Source: an uncultured Pseudomonadota bacterium
GTDB taxonomy: Bacteria; Pseudomonadota; Alphaproteobacteria; Rs-D84
Assembly: GCA_900313285.1 (NCBI GenBank)
Contig: OMQP01000005.1
Coordinates: forward strand, 1 to 24,950
Direction of reading: 5' to 3'
Length of the DNA: 24,950 nucleotides
Below the pieces are notes generated by a model. The model was given only the letters and a program-made list of their open reading frames with translations, was not told the DNA's origin and ran no database searches. Each line of letters begins with the position of its first letter. Within the stretch, counting starts at the first letter, position 1. Below are positions 6,297 to 13,659 of this stretch, piece by piece. The translations under genes were made by a program, and so were the position numbers.

Positions 6297-7124
6297 TTAT
6301 CGAACACGTTCAATAACATAAATGCCGTTTTTAAAATAATCAAATTTACCAGTATTTATAATTGTTTTTTTGCCAAAAATCCAATTTTTATGTTTTTTTG
6401 CCATTTCTGTCATACGAAAGCCGAAAATTGTGTCGTTTCCTTCGGCAAAAAATTGTGTTATTATTCTGCCACCTGGTCTTACATGTTCCATTAACGATAA
6501 AATAATATGTTCATAATGAAAGCTTTGTACATAATCAAAAACATTCGATAAATGCATAAAATCATAAGATTTTGTTAATTTTCCACCTATTCTGCAAATA
6601 TCTGTCAGTATAAAATTATACGGGGCTTTTACATTTTCACGTAATTTATCATATTCAAATTGCGTTGGTAAAACCGCACTATTTAAAGATATTAGTTTGC
6701 GCATAAAAATCTGGACATCTTTAAGTGCATAAACATAATCAAATTCTGTCTTTGGCAATTTATATAAAACATTGCTCATATTCTTAACATCCATCAAAGG
6801 CACAGAAACATTATATAAATCTTTTATAAAACAAATATAATCTTGATAACTTAGTGTATTTAATGCAGCATTTTTTATATCCATAATACATTTTGCATTA
6901 TAACTGATATCGAAAGTATCAACATTTTCTGCACCGTATAACGAACAAAACAATGGATGATCCCCCGATGCGGCAACAACTAACGCATTTTCGCATTTTT
7001 CCGGCATAAAACGCATCGTTTGACGCAAATCTTCGTTTGTGACAGTGTATGCCTGGGAATACGTGCCAAACACAGTATTAGCCAATTCGTTCCTTGCAAC
7101 ATCATAATCTGGCATAAAATCCAT
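6297..7124 (-). CDS. Class I SAM-dependent transferase-like protein (DUF3419/BtaA-like)
   Basis: A 275-residue cytoplasmic protein. I prefer the ATG at 7124 (MDFMPDYD) to the ATG at 7157. AAAAAGG lies eight bases before 7124, and the upstream promoter would start transcription after 7157. Residues about 47-74 look like a SAM-binding motif I (ALVVAASGDHPLF ... VDTFDIS), with an acidic residue ending the second strand. A late MEHVRPGGRIITQFF segment resembles the post-motif strand-loop of methyltransferases. The motif spacing recalls the DUF3419 family, including BtaA, which moves an aminocarboxypropyl group from SAM to diacylglycerol. That specific activity is not shown. No BtaB partner is in the window. 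It is divergent from the transporter at 7234. Confidence 0.6.
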   Translation of the reverse strand: MDFMPDYDVARNELANTVFGTYSQAYTVTNEDLRQTMRFMPEKCENALVVAASGDHPLFCSLYGAENVDTFDISYNAKCIMDIKNAALNTLSYQDYICFIKDLYNVSVPLMDVKNMSNVLYKLPKTEFDYVYALKDVQIFMRKLISLNSAVLPTQFEYDKLRENVKAPYNFILTDICRIGGKLTKSYDFMHLSNVFDYVQSFHYEHIILSLMEHVRPGGRIITQFFAEGNDTIFGFRMTEMAKKHKNWIFGKKTIINTGKFDYFKNGIYVIERVR

Positions 7125-7156
7125 AAATATTACCTTTTTGGTTATTTCATAGAACA

Positions 7157-7185
7157 TAAATAGTACAAAAATATATAGTTGTCAA
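7157..7185 (-). promoter_or_regulatory. Promoter of the SAM-dependent transferase gene
   Basis: A perfect -35 TTGACA (7180-7185) and -10 TATTTA (7157-7162) are 17 bases apart on the minus strand. The predicted start, near 7150, falls downstream of the ATG at 7157, which decides the start codon in favour of 7124. Confidence 0.6.
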
Positions 7186-7233
7186 AATATTTTACATAAA
7201 CGCATATAAATTCGCTTTCATAAACATAAAAAT

Positions 7234-8463
7234 ATGATAATATTCTTAAATATGAGAGAGAATACCAAGCGTCATTTGACCAAAGACGAATTGATTATAA
7301 CCGGATTTTCGGTTTGCCATGCAATTTCTAATATGTTTCTTGGAGCGTTTGTTATTTCATTTTTAATGCACTATTCTATTAACGAAATCGTATCTGTATC
7401 TGCATATCGATTATTTTATTATTTTACAATGTGTATAACATTCATATTGATTGCTAATTGGTGCAAACGTGGCAATAAAAAATTACTGTTCAGTATGAAT
7501 ATTGTGACACGCGTTATTTTACTGGGCTTGATTGCAGTATTAGGAACAAAAGCGGCAGATTATGTGATTTTACTTGGTATGTTATACGGTATTTTTGATG
7601 GGTTCTATAGTTTACCTATATATTCAATGACAATTGAAAAGGTTCCATACGAAAGAATGGTGTTTTTTACAGGAATAAAATCCATGACAAAAAATATTTT
7701 CAAAGTCATAGTACCCGTTACACTTGGTTTTATTATAACAACAAAATCTTTACAAGATACAGCTTGGGTTATTATGGTTCTTGCGGCAATAGAAATTATA
7801 ATGTTATGTTTATTGTCACCGTCTGTAAACAATGACCAAAACCGTGCCGATATTATCGGTTTTTGCCGTTCAATCAAAGATAACTCTGTTACAAAAAAAT
7901 TATTTGCATCTGAAATATTACGTGGATTTGCAACAATTCTGGAAACAGTTGTGACAATGTATATTGTATATGTGTTCCATACCGATATGAATTTGGGAAT
8001 ATGGACAACAATATTTACATTTTGCACTGCTATCGCTACTTGGGCATTTGGACGTTTTTGTTCCAGACGCGATTATAATTGGATTATAGTATTGTGTTCA
8101 TTTTTAATGTTGTCCACATCAACTTTGTTGTTTATAAATGTCACCAATATCAGTACACTGGCATATGCATGCGCATCCACTGTATGTTTTGAAATAATGT
8201 ATCAAATCAGCACGGCAAACGCAATTGACATGGCCAGAACGAAATATATAACCAAAGATAACCGTACAGAATATTTAATTGTACGCAACACAATGGTTTT
8301 TATCGGACAATGGATTGCATTTATTGCTTTAATGTATATAGGAGTATTTGGATTATATAATATGTTAGGTTTATTTGTTATATTATCAGTCATCTGCTTA
8401 ATCGCAGGAGCTATTATATCCACTCATCTTACAAAAACAATCGACACAAATATAGCAAAATAA
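7234..8463 (+). CDS. MFS-like 12-helix membrane transporter
   Basis: Up to 409 residues with about twelve hydrophobic helices in two halves, split by a charged loop near residues 195-220 (SVNNDQNRADIIG). Cationic loops after helix 2 (WCKRGNKK) and in the second half (FGRFCSRRDYN) sit where MFS proteins keep their conserved basic loop A motif. No substrate signature is visible, and the canonical GxxxDRxGRR is not intact. The start is uncertain: ATG at 7234 (MIIFLN) and ATG at 7252 (MRENTK) both lack a clear ribosome site. It is divergent from the transferase gene across about 110 bases, so the two could be functionally paired. No hairpin terminator follows. Confidence 0.75.
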   Translation: MIIFLNMRENTKRHLTKDELIITGFSVCHAISNMFLGAFVISFLMHYSINEIVSVSAYRLFYYFTMCITFILIANWCKRGNKKLLFSMNIVTRVILLGLIAVLGTKAADYVILLGMLYGIFDGFYSLPIYSMTIEKVPYERMVFFTGIKSMTKNIFKVIVPVTLGFIITTKSLQDTAWVIMVLAAIEIIMLCLLSPSVNNDQNRADIIGFCRSIKDNSVTKKLFASEILRGFATILETVVTMYIVYVFHTDMNLGIWTTIFTFCTAIATWAFGRFCSRRDYNWIIVLCSFLMLSTSTLLFINVTNISTLAYACASTVCFEIMYQISTANAIDMARTKYITKDNRTEYLIVRNTMVFIGQWIAFIALMYIGVFGLYNMLGLFVILSVICLIAGAIISTHLTKTIDTNIAK

Positions 8464-8500
8464 TCATTTCACCCCACCCTTTTTATTTTATTAAAATATA

Positions 8501-8528
8501 TTGACAAAATATTATTTTGGTCTATATT
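8501..8528 (+). promoter_or_regulatory. Promoter of the S8 protease gene
   Basis: Perfect TTGACA (8501-8506), 16-base spacer and TATATT (8523-8528), followed by TATAAT slightly downstream. It shares spacing and the flanking GTCTATATTTA with the promoter at 1137-1164. Confidence 0.65.
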
Positions 8529-8545
8529 TATAATAGGTGGTGAGG

Positions 8546-10510
8546 ATGAAACTGCTTAAAAATATCTTTACAGCATTATTTATTGTTGTGTTCACGACAA
8601 CAAATGTTTTTGCTGCGCGAAACTGTAACAATGCAAAATATCGCCGAACACACCCGAATAAATGCAGATACCAAGAACAATATTATACGAACGGCAATAA
8701 CACTGTTTTGACTTTAATTGGCGGAGCCGCCCTGATTGGTGTTGGTGCAGCTTTAGCAATGCAGAAATCTGGGAATTCAGGTTCTTCATCTGAAATATCA
8801 AATCAAAGTTCTTTTCCGCGCCTTACTCTGTCACAAAATATACCTGTAAATTATGACCAAAATGATACTGTAAAAAATCAACGTGTTTCTTCTTATTACG
8901 CAAATCTTTCGACAAGTGCATACAGTATAGACAGCGCTGTTATGGCGGAAATCAAAACATCTGCAAAATATCAACAAAATAAAAAACAATATGATGCTGT
9001 GAATTATGCGGCCGCAACAGCAAGAAATTTAACCGGTAAAAATGTAACAATAAATATAGTTGACGATTTTGCCAGCAATCATGGTTCTACTGTCAAAGAC
9101 ATAACAAAAAACATCGCACCGAGCGCCCATATCAACACATATAATATTGCAACCAATCCACAAAATTTGTCTTCTTTTGATTATATTGCAAACACTATTC
9201 ATAATGCCAAAACAGCAAATATTTACAATGCCAGTTGGCAGATAGAATCTACAAATTCCCAAAACGCGTCCACTGTGATATATTCTCAAAATTCGATTAA
9301 AACATACGCCCAGGCACAACAATATTTATATAATATAACAAGCGAAAATTTCATAACACAAATAAGAAATACAGCAATAGATAACGATGCTATTTTTGTA
9401 TGGGCTGCAGGAAACGATTCTAAATCTGAAAGTGGCGCATTATCTGCATTACCTATTGCCTTTCCTGAATTACAAGGACATTTTGTAAACACAGTTTCTT
9501 TTGATCCACAAACAGGTAAAATAGCATGGTACAGCAATAAATGTGGTATTACACAAAATTATTGTATTGCTGCCCCCGGGTCCGCATGGAACACAGATTC
9601 TAGCGATTTTGCAAGTGGAACCAGTTTTACCGCACCTGTGATTTCTGGTGCCATTGCAACAATCAAAGAAGCGTTCCCATATATGAATGCATCGCAAATT
9701 ACACAATTATTATTTACAACTGCACAAGATTTAGGTGAAACAGGCGTTGACGAAGTATACGGTTGGGGACTTTTAGACATGGAAAAAGCAACCAGACCAG
9801 TCGGCGAAGCCAGAATTATTTTATCAAACGATACCATTTTACCATTATCAACAACAAATATTGGCGGTTCTGCAGCAGGAGCTTTGAAAAACGCTAACAT
9901 AAAAATTGCTTTTGTCGATGATTTTGGACGTGCATTTACAACAAATTTATCAGATAATATAAATATCATTCCATATGGTCGTGGTTTTGACAGATTACGC
10001 GAACAAGACACAGATTCTGTTAAAATTTTTGGCGGATTTGAATTTGGTGTCAAACGAAACAACATTTTGGAATCAAGCGGTTTAATATCAACACAATCTG
10101 ACAAACAAACAAACTTCATTGGTTATAATAATGATTTCAAAATAAATGATATAACATTTTATCAAAATGTTCGCTTGGGAACATCCAACCCAAAAGCGGA
10201 TGAAAATTCCATTGTTTCTAATTTTTCGAACATATACACATCAAATGTGAAAATTGGTACAAAATGGAAAGATTTTGCATTTGAAATAGCCGTACCGGAC
10301 ACAATTTTATATGGCAATATGTACCTGAACATACCAGTTAACCGTATAAGCAACGGTGAAATAGTTTACACAAATCAAAAAATAAATTTGGTTACAAAAC
10401 CAAGCATGGAATACACATTAAAATACAAATATTTATCTATGACATACGTAAACAACCCTGATTACCAAGATGAATTTTTCATCATGGCAAAGGGTCGTTT
10501 TGCATTTTAA
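8546..10510 (+). CDS. Exported S8 (subtilisin-like) serine protease with C-terminal beta-rich domain
   Basis: A 654-residue protein from ATG 8546. GTG codons at 8537 and 8540 are also in frame, but AGGTGG lies just before 8546. A signal peptide covers about residues 1-23 (MKLLKNIF ... VFA), followed by a short hydrophobic stretch (~55-72). The subtilase core has the Asp strand INIVDD (about 170-174), His in NHGSTV (~179), oxyanion Asn in WAAGN (~290) and nucleophile Ser in GTSFTAP (~360). The Asp-His gap is only about five residues, far shorter than usual. Residues ~430-654 are beta-rich and end in the aromatic pattern AKGRFAF, suggesting an outer-membrane barrel or autotransporter-like end, though short. 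Likely role: surface or periplasmic proteolysis of unknown targets. Confidence 0.85.
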   Translation: MKLLKNIFTALFIVVFTTTNVFAARNCNNAKYRRTHPNKCRYQEQYYTNGNNTVLTLIGGAALIGVGAALAMQKSGNSGSSSEISNQSSFPRLTLSQNIPVNYDQNDTVKNQRVSSYYANLSTSAYSIDSAVMAEIKTSAKYQQNKKQYDAVNYAAATARNLTGKNVTINIVDDFASNHGSTVKDITKNIAPSAHINTYNIATNPQNLSSFDYIANTIHNAKTANIYNASWQIESTNSQNASTVIYSQNSIKTYAQAQQYLYNITSENFITQIRNTAIDNDAIFVWAAGNDSKSESGALSALPIAFPELQGHFVNTVSFDPQTGKIAWYSNKCGITQNYCIAAPGSAWNTDSSDFASGTSFTAPVISGAIATIKEAFPYMNASQITQLLFTTAQDLGETGVDEVYGWGLLDMEKATRPVGEARIILSNDTILPLSTTNIGGSAAGALKNANIKIAFVDDFGRAFTTNLSDNINIIPYGRGFDRLREQDTDSVKIFGGFEFGVKRNNILESSGLISTQSDKQTNFIGYNNDFKINDITFYQNVRLGTSNPKADENSIVSNFSNIYTSNVKIGTKWKDFAFEIAVPDTILYGNMYLNIPVNRISNGEIVYTNQKINLVTKPSMEYTLKYKYLSMTYVNNPDYQDEFFIMAKGRFAF

Positions 10511-10522
10511 ATATTTTTAAAT

Positions 10523-11374
10523 TTATTTATACATCAAATCAAAATTGTGTATATAACTGAACGATACACCAATAGAAGTGTTTGAACCATAATCTTGAGC
10601 TTGGCGAGAATGTGCTCGACGATATTTTACATATGGTCCCATTGTCAAATCACCCCAAATATTTGTATCCAACCGCGCAACAGCCAAAAAATCGTAATTT
10701 AAATCTTCGCCAACATATTGTGAATAGGACAAATATTTTCTGTAATATCCATCAGATGTAAATTTTACACCTTCTCTCAATTCATATTCAATACGCCAAC
10801 CTGCTTCAACCGCAGATTTACTAACTTTGGCATCAGCATATGTAAAATCATATTCATAAACACCAACGGTATATAAAGTTTTGATAATATCGTGATCAAA
10901 TAATGCGAAACCAGCATTTGGACGCAAAATATTTCGATGTGGATCACCCGCAAATTCTGTTTCATATTGACCACGAACAATAGGTCCCAATTTAAATGAA
11001 TCAAAATCCCAGCAAGCATATGCAAGGTCCGACGATAATAATATCTTATCCGCACTTTCGTCTACTGTTTTTGTGCCATCTTTGTTTGTTATAGATTGTT
11101 TTCCATATTCCATAAACAAAGAATTATCCCATTTAAATCTGTCAAAACCATATTCAAGCGCAACATCAAAAACACCTTTTAAACTTTGTTGATCAGATGC
11201 CTTTAATGCAGCAACAGATGAATTTTCATATTCTGTTGAATTATCCACGTCCGTTTTTGTCCAATCTAAACCTATACGACGAACATTTAAATTAAATTTT
11301 GTGTCACTTGGCGAATCTTCCGCAACAGCAACATATGGCAACAATACTGCCAACACACAGAATATTTTTTTCAT
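10523..11374 (-). CDS. Predicted outer-membrane beta-barrel protein
   Basis: A 283-residue protein with a signal peptide (MKKIFCVLAVLLPYVAVAED, cleavage after AVA). The remainder alternates polar and aromatic/hydrophobic residues in strand-length units (ALEYGFDRFKWDNSLFMEYG, RIEYELREGVKF, GVSFSYIHNFDL), as in barrels of 10-12 strands. The last residue is Lys, not the usual Phe or Tyr, although aromatic residues lie close by. Start ATG at 11374 has AAAGGAAAA upstream. It is the last gene of a three-gene operon, 20 bases after its neighbour. It converges on the S8 protease gene with only 12 bases between stops and no visible hairpin. Function unknown. Confidence 0.75.
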   Translation of the reverse strand: MKKIFCVLAVLLPYVAVAEDSPSDTKFNLNVRRIGLDWTKTDVDNSTEYENSSVAALKASDQQSLKGVFDVALEYGFDRFKWDNSLFMEYGKQSITNKDGTKTVDESADKILLSSDLAYACWDFDSFKLGPIVRGQYETEFAGDPHRNILRPNAGFALFDHDIIKTLYTVGVYEYDFTYADAKVSKSAVEAGWRIEYELREGVKFTSDGYYRKYLSYSQYVGEDLNYDFLAVARLDTNIWGDLTMGPYVKYRRAHSRQAQDYGSNTSIGVSFSYIHNFDLMYK

Positions 11375-11394
11375 GTATTTTCCTTTCGCTTTGT

Positions 11395-12012
11395 TTATTT
11401 CCAGATATGTAAAATACCTTCATTATCAGAATACTTCCAGCCCGCTTCACGTACAGCCGCCGTAAATTTTGTTCGATAATTTAATGGCATTTTTACAACA
11501 ATTTGATTACCTGTAATACTTTGAGTTTCTATTTCGACATTTGCATCACGCGTGATTCTTTTCAAATCTGCCCAATCAGCAATCCCATTTGAAATAACTA
11601 TTAAAGCTGTAAATTTTTCCGCGGATTCTGCGGCAGGTACCCAATTTTGAATATTATTAGCACTCAACCATCTTTTTACTGCGTCATTATCTATAATCAT
11701 TGTTATATTCGCAGAATATGCCGTTGCAGAAATATGTTCATTTGCAACAGTTGAAGAAACAATCAAATTCATCAAATCATCATTTGATGTATCCTGTAAT
11801 AAACCATTTAATGCAGTTTTATCAGTGTATTGAGACAAAACATTAAACAAAATCTGCTTACGCGCAATATTGGTGGCTTCGCTTTTTGCTTTTGCGGCCG
11901 TGTCACTTGTTTGATTTACAGACATACTGCCTGACAAAGGTGCACCAAAAGCACTTGTTACAAGCAACAAAAACATCAAAACCGTACTATATAATAAAAT
12001 TTTTATTTTCAC
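11395..12012 (-). CDS. Exported small protein resembling DUF2066
   Basis: A 205-residue protein starting with GTG at 12012 (AAAGGG about nine bases upstream). The signal peptide is residues 1-23 (cleavage after SAFG or FGA). Residues 40-130 contain an ARKQILFNVLSQYTD helix and a later AVKRWL segment, similar in layout to DUF2066 periplasmic proteins. Residues ~135-205 form an alpha/beta unit ending REAGWKYSDNEGILHIWK. Its gene starts 11 bases after the stop of the upstream barrel gene and ends 20 bases before the next, so all three are probably made together. A role in assembly or support of the flanking barrels is inference from position only. Confidence 0.65.
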   Translation of the reverse strand: MKIKILLYSTVLMFLLLVTSAFGAPLSGSMSVNQTSDTAAKAKSEATNIARKQILFNVLSQYTDKTALNGLLQDTSNDDLMNLIVSSTVANEHISATAYSANITMIIDNDAVKRWLSANNIQNWVPAAESAEKFTALIVISNGIADWADLKRITRDANVEIETQSITGNQIVVKMPLNYRTKFTAAVREAGWKYSDNEGILHIWK

Positions 12013-12023
12013 AGACCAACCCT

Positions 12024-13400
12024 TTAAAATCTAACGTTTACGCCAGCACGAATTCCCATAGATTTATAAACAGATTTAACTTCATCTTTACTATCAAGCA
12101 CCCAGCCCTTAGATTTATAAGAATTCATTTCTTCATCTGTTATATAACCCGCATCATATAATTCCTGATAATATGCCGGATTCAAATATGTTTTAGCATC
12201 TGCTTTTGAAACCTTGTAATAATCATAAGTAAACCCAAGTGAAAAACCAACTACTTTTGATATCATTGTTGTCCACATAGCATTTAATCCCAAATGATAT
12301 GCATCACCCAGTCCGCCCTTGTCTTCTACGCTGGTTGGATGCGCCCAATCTATACGATATGGCTGATCACCTTTGGACGAATACATTGGCAACCCCAATT
12401 CAATTCCACCAGTCATATAATTATAATCGCTCATCGCATATTCCATATCCAACGCCAAATATGGTCCTGCCCATTCTGTTGTATATTTATGCGAAGTGCC
12501 AGCCTGTTCATAATAATAAGTATTGCCCAAATCCAGACTTGCCGTTCCACCCGGAACACTCAACCCATCTTCAATACTTGCATATCCAATAATTTGTCCC
12601 GAATCATTCACAAAACCGACATATGGCGCACATTGTATTTCCCCACCTATTTCCATACAGTTAGAGGCATAATCCGTATGCAAAACATCAACCATCAAAC
12701 CGGCATTGTCTTTTGTTGTTAATTCGTATTTTAAATAGCGATAACCTACTGACGGAGTAAAACGCACACGTCCAGCAGAAAACAAATCTGTCAACCCAAA
12801 TGACGCATTAAACCCAAATTGTTTACCTTTTTCACTTGTTCCCGCAGATATAGCAGGTGTTCCTGTGACACCACGAAAATCGCCTTCATCATCTATAATT
12901 TCCATCCACATTCCGTCCGCAGATATATCATCGTCAATCATCGCAGATTTTCCAAACTGCTTGCCGTATCTGGCACCAACTTTAACCTGCATAGGAACAT
13001 TATCACCAAAATACAAAGCGCCCTCGCCGCTTATTACATTCCACACTAAATCATCGTAATGTAATTTTGATCCAGCTTTGTCTAATTCAAAGTTCCAATT
13101 TGCATTTTCATGAATATAATTAAAATCTAATGCAAAACCCTGCTTTTTCTGACTAGAATTTTTATTTTTAGAAGACACAGATTTTCGTGTTGTTTTTGTG
13201 GTTGTTGTCTTAACAGTTGTCATTTGTTGACCATATCCACGTCCGGCACCATAACTGTTATAATACCCGCCACCATTGTTGCCATAACGCTGTGGATTCT
13301 GATACAAATTACCGTTGTAATATGTCCCCGCAGCCGTCGCAATTCCAGGCATTGCAGCCACTATACTGGCGTTAATTAAAAACAAACCTATTTTTCTCAT
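12024..13400 (-). CDS. Predicted large outer-membrane beta-barrel protein
   Basis: A 458-residue protein with a signal peptide of about 23 residues (ends ATAAG). A Gly/Tyr/Asn-rich segment follows (~24-58), then a Thr/Lys/Ser linker (TTVKTTTTKTTRKSV). From residue ~88 strand-like repeats begin (FALDFNYIHENANWNF, VKVGARYGKQFG, VRFTPSVGYRYLKYEL, GFSLGFTYDYYKVS) and end in the classical barrel C-terminus RAGVNVRF. The layout faintly recalls omptin-type barrels, but I do not see an assured catalytic set. ATG at 13400 has AAAGGAAG upstream. First gene of the operon 13400-10523. Confidence 0.78.
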   Translation of the reverse strand: MRKIGLFLINASIVAAMPGIATAAGTYYNGNLYQNPQRYGNNGGGYYNSYGAGRGYGQQMTTVKTTTTKTTRKSVSSKNKNSSQKKQGFALDFNYIHENANWNFELDKAGSKLHYDDLVWNVISGEGALYFGDNVPMQVKVGARYGKQFGKSAMIDDDISADGMWMEIIDDEGDFRGVTGTPAISAGTSEKGKQFGFNASFGLTDLFSAGRVRFTPSVGYRYLKYELTTKDNAGLMVDVLHTDYASNCMEIGGEIQCAPYVGFVNDSGQIIGYASIEDGLSVPGGTASLDLGNTYYYEQAGTSHKYTTEWAGPYLALDMEYAMSDYNYMTGGIELGLPMYSSKGDQPYRIDWAHPTSVEDKGGLGDAYHLGLNAMWTTMISKVVGFSLGFTYDYYKVSKADAKTYLNPAYYQELYDAGYITDEEMNSYKSKGWVLDSKDEVKSVYKSMGIRAGVNVRF

Positions 13401-13428
13401 TGTGTGCTTCCTTTGACTTATTTGTTTT

Positions 13429-13437
13429 ATTATATCA
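13429..13437 (-). promoter_or_regulatory. Extended -10 promoter of the barrel operon
   Basis: TGA followed by a perfect TATAAT on the minus strand, about 30 bases upstream of the ATG at 13400. The -35 region is only T-rich. Confidence 0.55.
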
Positions 13438-13485
13438 TAAAAAGGTTGAAAAAAAAATAGTTTTGTAATATCGTGTGCCCAGGAC

Positions 13486-13570
13486 GCGATCGTGGCGGAA
13501 TTGGTATACGCGCAGCACTAAGGATGCTGTGGAGAAATCCTTGGGGGTTCAAGTCCCCCCGGTCGCACCA
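13486..13570 (+). tRNA. tRNA-Leu (anticodon AAG)
   Basis: An 85-base class II tRNA. Acceptor GCGATCG pairs with CGGTCGC, with discriminator A and an encoded CCA. The D region GGCGGAATTGGTATACGCGC is the tRNA-Leu type. The anticodon stem CAGCA/TGCTG encloses loop CTAAGGA with anticodon AAG. The long variable arm (TGGAGAAATCC) and T arm GGGGG-TTCAAGT-CCCCC complete it. It matches the E. coli tRNA-Leu(CAG) layout except for the anticodon arm. A34 is unusual in bacteria outside tRNA-Arg(ACG). A weak -10 (TAATAT, 13466-13471) lies upstream. Confidence 0.95.
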
Positions 13571-13618
13571 TTTAATTTGAAAAAGATGCATTTTTTTATA
13601 AAAAAATTTATTTTCTTC

Positions 13619-13648
13619 TTGCCCAAAAAATCATAATTTTGCTAATAT
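13619..13648 (+). promoter_or_regulatory. Candidate promoter of the 961-residue protein gene
   Basis: TTGCCC (13619-13624), 18-base spacer and TAATAT (13643-13648). The transcript would start only about five bases before the ATG at 13660, so the mRNA may be nearly leaderless. The gap 13571-13659 holds nothing else I can identify. Confidence 0.4.
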
Positions 13649-13659
13649 CTGTTTAAGGA

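Noticed and set aside
9559..10119. A 186-codon minus-strand frame inside the S8 protease gene
   Set aside because: It lies wholly inside a gene with intact catalytic motifs, lacks a ribosome site and reads as an antisense shadow.
12024..13400. Calling the 458-residue barrel an omptin protease
   Set aside because: The resemblance is limited to strand pattern and a few aromatic-acidic segments; I could not place the catalytic Asp and His pairs with confidence.
13571..13620. Terminator after tRNA-Leu
   Set aside because: The only pairing (TTTTTTTATAAAAAAA) is pure A/T with no GC stem, so it is not convincing.
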